A DNA stretch of 36,060 nt from SAR202 cluster bacterium Casp-Chloro-G2. Lineage in GTDB: Bacteria > Chloroflexota > Dehalococcoidia > Lucifugimonadales > UBA3495. The translations under genes were made by a program, and so were the position numbers. How positions within the stretch are numbered: position 1 is the stretch's first letter; each line of letters starts with the position of its first letter. Under the pieces are notes generated by a model. It was not told where the DNA came from. It saw only the letters and a list, made by a program, of their open reading frames with translations, and did no database searches. Where the stretch lies: NCBI GenBank assembly GCA_002816575.1, contig MUCI01000003.1, forward strand, positions 1 to 36,060, given 5' to 3'. Below, in pieces: positions 1 through 9,458 of this stretch.

Positions 1-705
1 ACGGCCCGGTTCATCTCCCGCCACCTGTACAACTTCTTCGTGGCCGACGAGCCACAGGTACCGGCCTGGCAGCACACGCCGCCCGGCGACCCGGAAGCCA
101 TCAGGCTGTTGGAAGAAGAATATTTCCGCTCCAACTACAACATCCGGTCGATGCTCGGAGTTCTGTTCAACTCTGAATTCTTCAAGTCGGAGAAAGCCAG
201 GTTCGCCAAGGTGAAGAGTCCCGCGGAGGTCGTTGTTGGCACCCTCCATCTGCTGGGCGATTTCACCTTCCCCAAGCGGGGCATCTTCGAAGTGGCCCTG
301 GGTTGCCGCTACATGGGTCAGGACATCTTGAATCCGCCGTCGGTTGAAGGCTGGCACACCGGCGAGGAATGGATCGACAGCGGGAGCCTGGTGGAGCGGG
401 TCAACTTCGTCGCCGACCAGGTGGGCGACATCCAACAGCCCGGCGTCAGAGCCATGGTGGACGCACTGCTGGACCAGACCACCGAGCTTGACCCCGAGTC
501 GATCATCGACGGCTGCCTGGCTCTCATGGGCCATGTTTATCTCCACGAGAAGAACCGGGCCCACCTTGCCGGTCAGATCAGGACCATGCTGGAACAGCGC
601 AGCGAAATGGCGGCGGGCAGCCCCGAGGAACGCCGGTCGGCCGAAGGCACGGTGCTCCACTGCATGAAGATGATTGGATCCACTCGGGAGTACCAGTTCG
701 CTTAA
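1..705 (+). CDS. DUF1800 family protein, C-terminal part (5' end outside window)
   Basis: The reading frame is open from the first base, so the gene starts upstream of the window. The first visible residues (ARFISRHLYNFFVADEP) match the conserved block in the C-terminal half of DUF1800 proteins. It is followed by the usual FRSNYNIRSMLGVLFNSEFF stretch and the NPPSVEGWHTGEEW block. A GTG at 40 could be read as a start, but it lies inside the conserved block and is not the real one. DUF1800 proteins are often encoded beside DUF1501 proteins, and their biochemical role is unknown. The stop is 2 bases from the ATG of the next gene, so the two are probably co-transcribed and perhaps translationally coupled. 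Confidence 0.85.
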   Translation, partial: TARFISRHLYNFFVADEPQVPAWQHTPPGDPEAIRLLEEEYFRSNYNIRSMLGVLFNSEFFKSEKARFAKVKSPAEVVVGTLHLLGDFTFPKRGIFEVALGCRYMGQDILNPPSVEGWHTGEEWIDSGSLVERVNFVADQVGDIQQPGVRAMVDALLDQTTELDPESIIDGCLALMGHVYLHEKNRAHLAGQIRTMLEQRSEMAAGSPEERRSAEGTVLHCMKMIGSTREYQFA

Positions 706-707
706 TC

Positions 708-1715
708 ATGACCACCGAAACTGAAAATCCCGTCTCCCAACAAGGGCTCTACCGGTACCACGATGTCATCGGCCTGCTTTCGCCGGCCGGGCCCGGGTTC
801 AGCGGCCCCGTGGCCGTAACCACCGGTCCCGACGGCATGCTCTACGTCGCCAGCCGGGCCAACCCCAACCAGCAAGAGGGTGTGCGGGTCTCCCGCTGCA
901 CCAAGGACGGCGACTTCCTAGGCCAGTTTGGGACCTGGGGCGAGGAGCCCGGCGAGTTCATCTGGGTCACGTCCATCGCCTTCAGTCCGGCTGATGAGGT
1001 CTACGTCGCCGACGAGAATACCCACCGCATCAGCATCTTTGAGAAAGACGGGGACGGAGGACGCAGGTTCTCCCGCAGCATCGGCGAGCATGGCAGTGGC
1101 CCCGGGCAGATTGACCGCCCATCGGGGCTGGCTTTCGGTCCCAACGGCAACCTCTACGTCGTGGACACCATGAACCACCGGGTGCAGATGCTCACCCCCG
1201 AAGGCGGCTTCCTATCCCAATGGGGCGAGATTGGCAGCGGTCAAGGCCAGTTCAGCATGCCCTGGGGCATCGCCATCGACCAAGCCGGCGACGTTTACAT
1301 CACCGATTGGCGGAACGACCGGGTACAGAAGTTCGACTCCGAAGGCCGGTTCCTGATGGCCTTTGGCGGTTCGGGCGACGGCGAAGGGCAGTTCAACCGT
1401 CCCAACGGCATCGCCGTGGACAGCCAGGGGGACATCTACGTCTGTGACTGGATGAACGACCGGGTGCAGGTGTTCGGCCAAGACGGCGCTTTCAAAGACA
1501 TACTTATCGGCCACGGCGGCATGTCCAAGTGGGCCCGGACATTCCTGAACGCCAGCCCCGAGATTGAGCGCAAATTGGAACTGGCCGTCCAGAACATCGA
1601 GCCTAAGCGCCGTTTCTACCGCCCGGTGGCGGTGCACGTGGACAACGACGGCCTGGTGTACGTAGCCGACTGCTACCGCCACCGCGTCCAGATCTATCAG
1701 AAACTCCAGGTTTAG
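708..1715 (+). CDS. NHL-repeat beta-propeller protein
   Basis: This 335-residue protein is built almost entirely of NHL repeats. At least five or six units can be seen, each with a G-Q-F/I-x-x-P-x-G-[IL]-A core followed by D-x-x-x-R-[VI]-x-x-[FY]. Clear examples are SGLAFGPNGNLYVVDTMNHR, WGIAIDQAGDVYITDWRNDR and NGIAVDSQGDIYVCDWMNDR. The family folds as a six-bladed propeller that usually mediates binding; some members are lyases or carbohydrate- or RNA-binding domains. I see no signal peptide, no membrane segment and no fused catalytic domain. It starts 2 bases after the DUF1800 stop and converges with a minus-strand hydrolase 25 bases downstream. The ligand cannot be told from the sequence. 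Confidence 0.85.
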   Translation: MTTETENPVSQQGLYRYHDVIGLLSPAGPGFSGPVAVTTGPDGMLYVASRANPNQQEGVRVSRCTKDGDFLGQFGTWGEEPGEFIWVTSIAFSPADEVYVADENTHRISIFEKDGDGGRRFSRSIGEHGSGPGQIDRPSGLAFGPNGNLYVVDTMNHRVQMLTPEGGFLSQWGEIGSGQGQFSMPWGIAIDQAGDVYITDWRNDRVQKFDSEGRFLMAFGGSGDGEGQFNRPNGIAVDSQGDIYVCDWMNDRVQVFGQDGAFKDILIGHGGMSKWARTFLNASPEIERKLELAVQNIEPKRRFYRPVAVHVDNDGLVYVADCYRHRVQIYQKLQV

Positions 1716-1740
1716 AACCCTGGGCTGAAAAACCCGCGGC

Positions 1741-2673
1741 TTATCTGAACCTGGAACGGAAATATTCCGTCACCCGGCTAACGTACTCGTCGGGAAAAGT
1801 CAGGAAAGCGTCCACATGGCCCACACCGGGCGCCCGCCACAGGAAGCTCCCATCTTCCGCCGCTGCCACGACCCGCTTACCGTGCTCCACGGGTATCCGC
1901 TCGTCCTCCGTGCCGTGGATGACCAACACCGGATACCCGAGGTCGGCCACCGCTCGCTCTGGAACCAGTTCCCCCACGTCTATACCGTAGATGGCATTGG
2001 CCATCAGCTTGGCGGCCGGGATGAAGACCGGGACCAGCCATTCGGGAAACGGCGTCTTCCGGGCCGACTCCCGTGCGATCAGGTCTGATGCGTCGGCGTA
2101 AGGACTATCCGCGGCCACGGCAGTGATGCCCGGCTCTTCAGCCGCCGCCAATATCGAGGTGGCCGCCCCCATGGAGAACCCCATAAGCCCGATCTGACCA
2201 ACGCCGCCCGGTCCGCCATCCCGCTCTACCAGGTAATCGAAGGCTCCCAGAACATCCCACTGCTCGAAATAACCGCCCGACACCTTGTCGCCCCCGGACG
2301 AGCCGTGGCCCCGCAGGTCGAACATGAGCACGTTGTACCCCCGCTCCACCATTCGGGCCGCCAACGCCACCGCGCCGTCACCGGAGCGAACGCTGCCGTT
2401 GCCGTGGACGAATATCAGGTGGGGGCCGGCGTCGTCTCCCGGCAGGTACCAGCCGCTGAGCGATACATCACCGCGCCGGGATGGAAATTCCACGTCTTCG
2501 AACTTCAGTGCGTAATTGGCGGGATGGTCTTCCTGGGGGTCCCGGTCGGCAGTGGTGACGCCCCGGGCGATCAGGAACGACACTAGGCCGTAAACCACCG
2601 CCAAAGTCACCAAACCTGCCAAACCCGCCAGACCGAAAACCCGGTAACCCCGCCCGGTCGTTGAACGTTGCAT
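1741..2673 (-). CDS. Membrane-anchored alpha/beta hydrolase (serine hydrolase)
   Basis: I place the start at the ATG at 2673, which has GGAG six bases upstream. The open frame continues to 2856, but that extension reads like non-coding DNA and overlaps the icd promoter region. The 310-residue product begins with one hydrophobic segment (about residues 12-35), likely a membrane anchor. A hydrolase fold follows: an HGNGS oxyanion loop, the nucleophile elbow GFSMG (Ser167), an acid in HGTEDERIP (Asp257) and a terminal GVGHVD (His286). This matches the BAAT/YqkD/Hydrolase_4 type of esterase or peptidase. The substrate is unknown. A weak promoter-like TATACT (minus strand, 2746-2751) lies upstream. 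Confidence 0.85.
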   Translation of the reverse strand: MQRSTTGRGYRVFGLAGLAGLVTLAVVYGLVSFLIARGVTTADRDPQEDHPANYALKFEDVEFPSRRGDVSLSGWYLPGDDAGPHLIFVHGNGSVRSGDGAVALAARMVERGYNVLMFDLRGHGSSGGDKVSGGYFEQWDVLGAFDYLVERDGGPGGVGQIGLMGFSMGAATSILAAAEEPGITAVAADSPYADASDLIARESARKTPFPEWLVPVFIPAAKLMANAIYGIDVGELVPERAVADLGYPVLVIHGTEDERIPVEHGKRVVAAAEDGSFLWRAPGVGHVDAFLTFPDEYVSRVTEYFRSRFR

Positions 2674-2832
2674 ATCGTTCTCCGGAAGCAGCTCTACGCA
2701 GGTCGAACGGAGCCCCATAAGCCCCATATCTGTAGCTTCTGCACCAGTATATCCATCCGAAGCTGTTGCCCGAACGGCCCGATCGAAGTTCAAGCAATCC
2801 CGAGATTCCGCTGCCTGGCTCCCACTCGGGAC

Positions 2833-2861
2833 TAGGCATGTCAATATACCTAACATATAAT
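2833..2861 (+). promoter_or_regulatory. Candidate sigma70 promoter for icd
   Basis: The -35 element is TAGGCA (2833-2838, four of six consensus bases), the spacer is 17 bases, and the -10 is a perfect TATAAT (2856-2861). Transcription would start near 2868 and leave a leader of about 80 bases before the icd ATG. Called by eye from spacing and consensus only. Confidence 0.5.
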
Positions 2862-2950
2862 CGGAACTGGTTCATATGACCGGGACGATGATCAAACATC
2901 TCCTGGCGGCTCTCAGCAGCCCGTGAAACTCGTCTATTAAGGGGAAGAAT

Positions 2951-5179
2951 ATGCCAGAAGCGTCCCAGATCGTTTATACCAAGATTGATGAGGCACCGGC
3001 CCTGGCGACCCATTCGTTGCTGCCGATCCTCCAAGCCTTTACCAAGGGGTCCGGTATTGAACTGGAGTCCTGGGATATCTCTTTGACCGGTCGCATCATC
3101 GCCAATTTCCCGGAGAATCTGACTGATGAGCAGAAGATTCCCGATTACCTGTCCATGTCCAGCGAGTTGTGCGAAAGCCCAGCGGCGAACATCATCAAGC
3201 TGCCCAATATCAGCGCCTCCATCCCACAGTTGAAAGCCGCGATCAAGGAATTGCAGGAGAAGGGTTACGATATTCCCGATTACCCCGACGAGCCGGCAAC
3301 GGACGCGCAGAAAGTCTTGTTTGAGCGCTATTCCAGGGTGTTGGGCAGCGCGGTCAACCCTGTCCTGCGGGAAGGGAACTCCGACCGCCGGTCGGCCACC
3401 GCGGTTAAGGAACACGGCAAACGCTATCCCCACAGGATGATGAAGGACTGGCCGGAAGTATCCAAAGCCCGCGTCGCCCACATGACCAGCGGTGATTTCT
3501 ACGGTAGCGAACAGGCGGTGACCATCGAAGAAGACGGGTCTGCAAGCATCGAATACGTGGCCCGCGATGGACGCACGACCGTGCTCAAATCCGGTATCCC
3601 CCTGACCGCCGGCGAGATCATCGATTGCGCCGTGATGAACGTGCGGGAGTTGCGCGAGTTCTACGCCGAGGAGATGGAGAAGGCCAAGGCTGAAGGCGTA
3701 CTGCTATCCCTGCATGTTAAGTCGACCATGATGCGCGTGTCCGACCCGATCATCTTCGGCCATTGTGTCTCCGTTTACTACCAAGACGTGTTTAGCAAGC
3801 ACTCCGCTGAGATGGGCGAGCTGGCGGTGAACCCCGACAACGGGATCGCCGAACTCTACACCAAGATACAGTCTCTTACCGATGAGAAGCGGGCCGAGAT
3901 CGAGGCGGATATCCAAGCGGTGTACAGCGCCCGTCCGGAGTTGATGATGGTTAACTCCAACCGGGGCATCACCAATCTGCATGTTCCCAGCGACGTGATC
4001 ATCGATGCCACCATGCCCGTGATGATTCGAGACGGCGGCCGGACCTGGGGTCCCGACAACGAGTTGCATGACACGGTGGCGATGATTCCTGACCGTTGTT
4101 ACGCGACCCTGTACCAGGCGGTTATCGAAGACTGCCAGAAGAATGGAGCGTTCGATCCGGCCACCATCGGCAGCGTCGCCAACGTCGGGCTGATGGCCCA
4201 AAGGGCTGAGGAGTATGGCTCTCACGACAAGACATTCAAAGCCCCGGGTAACGGCTCCATCCGGGTCGTGGACTCGTCCGGCAAAACCCTGATGGACCAG
4301 AGGGTAGAGGAAGGCGATATCTTCCGCATGTGCCAGACCAAAGACGCGGCCATCCAGGACTGGGTCAAGCTAGGGGTCAACCGGGCCAGGATCACCGGCT
4401 CGCCGTCCATCTTCTGGCTGGACCCGGACCGGGCCCACGACGTCGAGTTGATCAAGAAGGTTGACCAATACCTGCCGACACACGACACCACGGGATTGGA
4501 CATTCGCACCATGTCTCCCGTCGACGCGATAAAGTTCTCGATGGACCGCAGCCGCGCCGGCCTGGACACGATCTCCGTTACCGGCAACGTGCTCCGCGAC
4601 TATCTGACCGACCTATTCCCCATCTTGGAATTGGGCACCAGCGCCAAGATGCTCTCGGTCGTCCCTCTCCTCAAGGGTGGTGGGATGTTTGAGACCGGCG
4701 CCGGCGGGTCGGCCCCCCGGCACGTGCAGCAATTCCTGGAGGAGGGCCATCTGCGTTGGGACTCCCTCGGTGAATTCTGCGCTCTGGTAGCGTCCTTCGA
4801 GCACCTCGGACAAGCGTTCAACAACGACAAGGCCAAGCTCTTGGCTGAGACCCTGGACCAAGCGATCGGGGAGCATCTGGAGCACAACCGGGCGCCGTCC
4901 CGCCGGGTGAACGAACTCGACACCCGGGGCAGCCATTTCTACCTCGCTCTGTACTGGGCGCAAGCGCTGGCTAACCAGACGAAGGACCCAGAGCTCCAGG
5001 CCCGCTTCGCCCCGGTGGCCAAGCAGATGGCCGACAACGAAGAAAAGATCGTTCAGGAGCTAAATGACGCTCAGGGGCATCCGGTGGACATCGGTGGTTA
5101 TTACCATCCCGATGACGCCATGGCCGCCAAGGCCATGCGCCCTAGCCCCACCCTGAACGCGATCATCGACTCTATCTAA
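2951..5179 (+). CDS. icd: Monomeric NADP-dependent isocitrate dehydrogenase
   Basis: The enzyme oxidatively decarboxylates isocitrate to 2-oxoglutarate and makes NADPH in the TCA cycle. The 742-residue length and sequence fit the large monomeric IDH family (about 740 residues, like the Azotobacter and Corynebacterium enzymes), not the common 420-residue homodimer. The substrate segment [17 protein letters not shown] gives Ser133, Asn136 and Arg140, one position off the Ser132/Asn135/Arg139 I recall for the Azotobacter enzyme. Lys257 lies in [12 protein letters not shown]. The C-terminal blocks [11 protein letters not shown] and LREFYAEE also fit. The ATG follows AGGGG by about seven bases. 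A promoter with a perfect TATAAT lies upstream, and malate dehydrogenase follows 98 bases later. Confidence 0.95.
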   Translation: MPEASQIVYTKIDEAPALATHSLLPILQAFTKGSGIELESWDISLTGRIIANFPENLTDEQKIPDYLSMSSELCESPAANIIKLPNISASIPQLKAAIKELQEKGYDIPDYPDEPATDAQKVLFERYSRVLGSAVNPVLREGNSDRRSATAVKEHGKRYPHRMMKDWPEVSKARVAHMTSGDFYGSEQAVTIEEDGSASIEYVARDGRTTVLKSGIPLTAGEIIDCAVMNVRELREFYAEEMEKAKAEGVLLSLHVKSTMMRVSDPIIFGHCVSVYYQDVFSKHSAEMGELAVNPDNGIAELYTKIQSLTDEKRAEIEADIQAVYSARPELMMVNSNRGITNLHVPSDVIIDATMPVMIRDGGRTWGPDNELHDTVAMIPDRCYATLYQAVIEDCQKNGAFDPATIGSVANVGLMAQRAEEYGSHDKTFKAPGNGSIRVVDSSGKTLMDQRVEEGDIFRMCQTKDAAIQDWVKLGVNRARITGSPSIFWLDPDRAHDVELIKKVDQYLPTHDTTGLDIRTMSPVDAIKFSMDRSRAGLDTISVTGNVLRDYLTDLFPILELGTSAKMLSVVPLLKGGGMFETGAGGSAPRHVQQFLEEGHLRWDSLGEFCALVASFEHLGQAFNNDKAKLLAETLDQAIGEHLEHNRAPSRRVNELDTRGSHFYLALYWAQALANQTKDPELQARFAPVAKQMADNEEKIVQELNDAQGHPVDIGGYYHPDDAMAAKAMRPSPTLNAIIDSI

Positions 5180-5180
5180 C

Positions 5181-5234
5181 AAGAACGATTGACCGGCTGG
5201 CTAAGGCCCGTTCTTCAAGCTTCAAGCCGCCGGT
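5181..5234 (+). other. Interleaved inverted repeats between icd and mdh
   Basis: AAGAACG (5181-5187) pairs with CGTTCTT (5209-5215), and ACCGGC (5192-5197) pairs with GCCGGT (5229-5234). The second pair straddles the right arm of the first. The RNA could therefore form either hairpin, or both as a pseudoknot. No T-run follows, so this is not a standard terminator. Confidence 0.3.
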
Positions 5235-5277
5235 TATTGGTACGACACAAACAATATAACGGAGGACCAATCGCCAG

Positions 5278-6219
5278 ATGAAAAGCAAGGTAACGGTTGT
5301 CGGCGCAGGCAACGTGGGCGCGACTACCGCGCAGAGGATCCACCAGTTAGGCTACGCCGACGTGGTGTTGGTGGACGTGGTTGAGGACCTGCCCCAGGGC
5401 AAGTCACTAGACATGCTGGAATCGGCCCCGGTCCTGGGCACCGACTCCAAGATCATCGGCAGCAACAGCTACGAACAGACCGCCGGGTCCGACGTGGTGG
5501 TCATCACCGCCGGCATCGCCCGCCGTCCCGGCATGAGCCGCGACGACCTGCTCTTGACCAATATGCGGATCACCTCATCGGTGACCGAGCAGGTGGTCAA
5601 GTACTCACCCGACTGCATCATCATGCCGGTCACCAACCCCCTGGACGCCATGGTCCAGAACGTGTTCGAGACCAGCGGCTTCCCCAGGAACCGGGTATTC
5701 GGCATGGCCGGCGTGCTGGACACCGCCCGCTTCCGGACATTCATCGCCGAAGAACTCAATGTCTCGGTGGAAGATATCCAAGCATTCGTGCTGGGCGGCC
5801 ACGGCGACGACATGGTGCCTCTGGTCCGCTTCACCAACGTGGGCGGCATCCCCCTGAGCGAACTGATGGCCGAAGAGAAGATCGACCAACTGGTCAAGCG
5901 CACCCGCAGTGGTGGCGGCGAGATCGTTGAACTGCTCAAAGAGGGCAGCGCCTACTACGCGCCGTCAGCCGCCATCACCCAGATGGTTGAGGCGGTCCTC
6001 CTGGATAAGAAGCGCATCCTCCCTGCCTGCGCCTATCTGTTGGGCGAATTCGGCATCAACGGCCTGTGCGTCGGCGTTCCCGTCAAGCTGGGGGCCGGCG
6101 GCATGGAGCAGGTGATGGAGATCAAGCTGACCTCCGACGAACAAGCGGCGCTCAAGGGTTCGGCCGACAGCGTTCAAGAACTGGTGGAAGTGATGAACAA
6201 GGCCAGGGCCGAGGGGTAG
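5278..6219 (+). CDS. mdh: Malate dehydrogenase (LDH-like, NAD-dependent)
   Basis: It interconverts malate and oxaloacetate in the TCA cycle. The N-terminus carries the Rossmann motif [12 protein letters not shown], and an acidic residue (Asp33 in VLVDVVED) ends the second strand, which fits NAD preference. The catalytic set is present: Arg83 in ARRPGMSR (the position that is Gln in lactate dehydrogenases, so malate is favoured), Asn120 in TNPLDAM, Asp148, Arg151 and the catalytic His175 in GGHGDD. At 313 residues it is full length for the LDH-like type 3 MDH. GGAGG lies 12 bases before the ATG. It sits directly behind icd, so two TCA dehydrogenases are adjacent. Confidence 0.95.
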   Translation: MKSKVTVVGAGNVGATTAQRIHQLGYADVVLVDVVEDLPQGKSLDMLESAPVLGTDSKIIGSNSYEQTAGSDVVVITAGIARRPGMSRDDLLLTNMRITSSVTEQVVKYSPDCIIMPVTNPLDAMVQNVFETSGFPRNRVFGMAGVLDTARFRTFIAEELNVSVEDIQAFVLGGHGDDMVPLVRFTNVGGIPLSELMAEEKIDQLVKRTRSGGGEIVELLKEGSAYYAPSAAITQMVEAVLLDKKRILPACAYLLGEFGINGLCVGVPVKLGAGGMEQVMEIKLTSDEQAALKGSADSVQELVEVMNKARAEG

Positions 6220-6282
6220 CGGCGAACGGCGAAAAGCAACCGGGTGCGATCAGATAGACATTTACCGGCAGGAGGGTGGCCC

Positions 6283-7575
6283 ATGGCTCGTCGAAGCGAT
6301 GCCGAAAAGCGACTATTGGAGAAGGCGGGCCGCTACCTGCCGGGTGGCAACAGCGGTAATCTCGCCCTCCCCGATGGACTAGAATTCCTCGCCTCCCACG
6401 GCAAAGGCTCCAGCATCTTCGACGTCAGCGGCAACGAGTATGTCGACTGGCTCATGGGCTCTGGCCCCATGATCCTGGGCCACGCCCACCCCGCCGTCAC
6501 CGAAGCCGTCATCAAAGCGGTGGAAGGCGGCAGCACCTTTTTCGCCACCAACGACAAGGCAGTGGAACTAGCCGAGGTGTTGGTCAATGCCGTCCCCTGC
6601 GCCGAGCAGGTGCGCTTCACCACCAGCGGCACCGACGCCTGCTTCCAGGCCATGCGCGCCGCCAGGGCCTTCACCGGAAAAGAGAAGGTCCTCAAGTTCG
6701 AGGGCGGCTTCCATGGCACCAGCGACTACGCCCTGATGAGCCTCACCCCTTCCCCTTCCGTGGAATATCCGCAGGCCCAGGCCAATAGCGGCGGCATTCC
6801 CAAGGCCATCCAAGAACTGATGCTCATCGCCCCCTATAACGACCTGGCCACCACCGAAACGATCATCAAAGCCCACCTGGACGATATCGCGGCGGTGATC
6901 GTGGAGCCGGTCCAGCGGGTGATATCACCGCAGCCTGGGTTCCTCCAGGGCCTGCGGGACCTGACCAAACGTCACAACATACCGCTCATATTCGACGAGG
7001 TTGTCACCGGCTTCCGCCTGGCTTACGGCGGGGCGCAGGAGTTCTTCGGAGTGACGCCCGACATGTGCACCGTGGGCAAGATCATGGGCGGCGGCTACCC
7101 CCTGGCGGCGCTGCTGGGCCGGGCCGACATCCTATCGGTCTACGACCGGGGCGCGTCGGACGACGAGACCTTTGTCAACCAGATCGGCACCCTGAACGGC
7201 AATCCGGTGGCCTGCGCCGCCGGTCTGGCCACCTTGGCCGTCATGCGGGAAGAGGGCGCCTACGACAAGCTGCGCGGCGCCGGCCGCGCGGTGCGGACCG
7301 CATTGGTGGACATCTGTGACGAGAATGGCGTTCCGGTGCAGAACTGCGGCGAAGACGCGATTTTCGACGTCTACTTCTCCGAGAAGCCGGTGGCCAATTA
7401 CCGCGACACACTGGCCGCCGACTCGGCCATGATGGGCCGCTTCAACGCCGGCCTGCTGGAGCGCGGCATCCTGAAAGGCGCCCAGAAGTATTACCCCTCG
7501 GCCGTCCACAGCGACGAAGACGTGGAAAAGACCATCCAAGCCATGCGGGAAGTGGTGCCACTGATCCGGGAGTAG
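6283..7575 (+). CDS. Class III PLP aminotransferase, glutamate-1-semialdehyde aminomutase-like
   Basis: I choose the ATG at 6283 because GGAGG lies just upstream. The open frame begins at 6244, but the first 13 codons have no support. The 430-residue protein has the fold-type I class III signature LIFDEVVTGFRLAYGGAQEF (Asp238 for the PLP pyridine nitrogen) and the Schiff-base lysine in VGKIMGGGYPL (Lys266). The N-terminal YLPGGNSG and FTTSGTDA phosphate loop resemble HemL, but the HemL hallmark GVNSPVR is missing. I therefore do not call it hemL. Related proteins are often labelled aspartate aminotransferase family and act on amino acids or omega-amino acids. The substrate is unknown. It converges with the metallo-hydrolase array. 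Confidence 0.85.
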   Translation: MARRSDAEKRLLEKAGRYLPGGNSGNLALPDGLEFLASHGKGSSIFDVSGNEYVDWLMGSGPMILGHAHPAVTEAVIKAVEGGSTFFATNDKAVELAEVLVNAVPCAEQVRFTTSGTDACFQAMRAARAFTGKEKVLKFEGGFHGTSDYALMSLTPSPSVEYPQAQANSGGIPKAIQELMLIAPYNDLATTETIIKAHLDDIAAVIVEPVQRVISPQPGFLQGLRDLTKRHNIPLIFDEVVTGFRLAYGGAQEFFGVTPDMCTVGKIMGGGYPLAALLGRADILSVYDRGASDDETFVNQIGTLNGNPVACAAGLATLAVMREEGAYDKLRGAGRAVRTALVDICDENGVPVQNCGEDAIFDVYFSEKPVANYRDTLAADSAMMGRFNAGLLERGILKGAQKYYPSAVHSDEDVEKTIQAMREVVPLIRE

Positions 7576-7618
7576 TTAGCCCGATCTACCCGTGACGGGC
7601 CGCTGGGGCCGGGACGAA

Positions 7619-8498
7619 TCACAAGGCCAGCCAGTACCTCTTGCCGCTTTCCCTGATGACCCGGCCAAAGCCGCTGTGGTGGCAGATTGCGATGGCGGCG
7701 TTGTCCTGCTCCGCCCGGTCCAGCATGGTGTGCCGGGTGCGGCCGGCCTGGTCCGGGTCGGCGTCGTAGTGGAACACCCAGTCGGTCTCGGTAACCTGGG
7801 CCGGTCCGTGGAACACGTCCCCCATGATGAACGCCTTCTCCCCTCCGGAGTTCACTATCATGCTCATGGAGCCGGGGGTGTGGCCGGGAGTGGGCGTGAT
7901 CGTTAGCTCGCCGGTCAGTTCAGTCTCGCCCTCTATCAGGTCCAATACGCCCAGTTGCTGCAACGGGGACACGGCCTGCGCCCACCAGTCATAGCCGAAA
8001 ATCTCCGAGTCCCTGGGCGTGTCGAATGCCGCCCAATCGGCCTCGTGGGCCACGTAGCGGGCGTTGGGGAAGGTTGGTCTGTCCTTAACCTCCGTTCCGC
8101 GTTATATTCCAGCCCACGTGGTCCGGGTGCAGGTGGGTCAGGAAAACAGTGTCGATGTCCCCGGCCTGGAAACCCGCAGCCGCCAACTCGGACAACAGCA
8201 CACCGTCGATGCCGCCACCGACATTGGCCACCACGTTGGGATTGGAGTCCGCGCTTCCCAGGCCCGTGTCCACCAGCAGTGTGCGGCCTTGGGAGCGGAC
8301 CAAGTAGCACTCGAAATGCACCTGCAGGCTGTCCTCGCCTCCAGCATTCTTCGTGTAGGCGTCGGGGTAGCGTTCTTGATACGGAATCCAGGCCTCGGTC
8401 GGCACGTCCGGGAATGTCCGGATCAGCGGCAACGCCACCTCCGAATCGTGGAGCACCGTGATCTCGACGTTGCCAACGGTCAATGTGCTGTGCGGCAT
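7619..8498 (-). pseudogene. MBL-fold metallo-hydrolase, copy B, broken by a frameshift
   Basis: The N-terminal part starts at the ATG at 8498 (AAGGAG seven bases upstream) and reads from PHSTLTVGNVEIT through the metal motif THLHPDHVGWN. It then hits TAA at 8085-8087. The remainder, from FPNARYVAHEADW to the end, continues in another frame to the stop at 7619. Aligned with the intact neighbour (8537-9415), this copy has 22 bases where the other has 21, so a one-base insertion near 8085-8088 explains the break. Apart from that, all metal ligands are kept and no further stop is seen. It is either a young pseudogene or a sequencing or assembly error. The family is described under the intact copy. 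Confidence 0.8.
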
Positions 8499-8536
8499 CT
8501 CACAACTCCTTCGGCATATCCTCCGTTTTCGGTCAC

Positions 8537-9415
8537 CTATAACGCCTGCCAGTATCTTCGGCCTTGCTCTTTGACCACCCGCCCAAAGCCACTGTGATGG
8601 CAGATGGCGATGGCCGCGTTTTCCCTCTCCGCCCGTTCCAAGATATCGCGCCTGGTCTTGCTGGCTTGGTCCGAGTCCATGTCGAAACGGAACACCCACT
8701 CGGTCTCGGTAACCTGGGCCGGACCGTGGAACACGTCGCCCATGATGAACGCCTTTTCGCCGCCGGAGTTCACTATCATGCTCATGGAGCCGGGGGTGTG
8801 GCCGGGCGTAGGAGTGATGGTGAGTTCGCCGGTCAGTTCGGTCTCGCCCGACACCAGGTCCAGGACGCCCGCCTGACGCAGCGGGGTTACGGTGTCGGCC
8901 CACCAATCGAAGCCGAATATCTCCGAGTCCTTGGGGGTGTTGAACGCCGACCAGTCCGCTTCGTGGGCGACGTACCGGGCATTGGGGAAGGTGGGCGACT
9001 CCGTGCCGCCGTCCCGCGTGATGTTCCAGCCCACGTGGTCCGGGTGCAGGTGGGTCAGGAACACCGTGTCGATGTCGCCCGGCAGGAATCCCGCCGCCTG
9101 TAGGTTTGCCAACAGGTCCCCTTCCACCCCGCCGAACATCTTGGTCACCGTGCCGGGATTGGTTGCCGCCGTGCCCAGCCCGGTGTCGACCAGCAGCGTC
9201 CGGCCCTGAGAGCGGACCAAGTAGCATTCGAAGTGGGTCCGCCGGCTGTCTTCGCCCCCGGCGTTTTTAGTGTACGCATCGGGATACCGCTCCAGATACG
9301 GCGCCCAGGCTTCCGCAGGCACATCAGGGAACGACTGGCTAAAGGGCGAGGCAACCTCCGTGTCGTGGATGACCGTGATCTCGACGCTGCCTACCGTGAG
9401 GGTGCTGTGCGGCAT
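8537..9415 (-). CDS. MBL-fold metallo-hydrolase, copy A (intact)
   Basis: A 292-residue zinc hydrolase of the metallo-beta-lactamase superfamily. The start at 9415 is preceded by AAGGAG and matches the start of copy B. The upstream extension to 9436 is not supported. Metal ligands are His122, His124, Asp126 and His127 (HLHPDHVGW), His206 (PGHTPGS), Asp227 (MGDVFHG) and a His in ICHHSGFG (273/274). The layout, with FPNARYVAHEADW after the first motif and a C-terminal GFGRVVKEQGRRYW, resembles the lactonase or methyl-parathion-hydrolase-like branch. I infer a lactone or ester substrate but cannot name it. No signal peptide is seen. The gene is a tandem paralogue of copy B, and long stretches are nearly identical in DNA. 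Confidence 0.88.
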   Translation of the reverse strand: MPHSTLTVGSVEITVIHDTEVASPFSQSFPDVPAEAWAPYLERYPDAYTKNAGGEDSRRTHFECYLVRSQGRTLLVDTGLGTAATNPGTVTKMFGGVEGDLLANLQAAGFLPGDIDTVFLTHLHPDHVGWNITRDGGTESPTFPNARYVAHEADWSAFNTPKDSEIFGFDWWADTVTPLRQAGVLDLVSGETELTGELTITPTPGHTPGSMSMIVNSGGEKAFIMGDVFHGPAQVTETEWVFRFDMDSDQASKTRRDILERAERENAAIAICHHSGFGRVVKEQGRRYWQAL

Positions 9416-9458
9416 CTGGCAACTCCTTCGGCCCACCGGCCGTTTACTGATTTCTGGC

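Noticed and set aside
2674-2856. Longer start for the alpha/beta hydrolase
   Set aside because: The ATG at 2673 has a good ribosome-binding site and is followed by a normal membrane anchor. The extension looks non-coding and overlaps the icd promoter.
6283-7575. Calling the aminotransferase hemL
   Set aside because: The GVNSPVR motif of glutamate-1-semialdehyde aminomutase is absent and no other haem gene is nearby.
8085-9227. A 380-codon minus-strand frame covering both metallo-hydrolase copies
   Set aside because: Only its last part (from 8498) is the real N-terminus of copy B. The upstream part is an out-of-frame reading of copy A.
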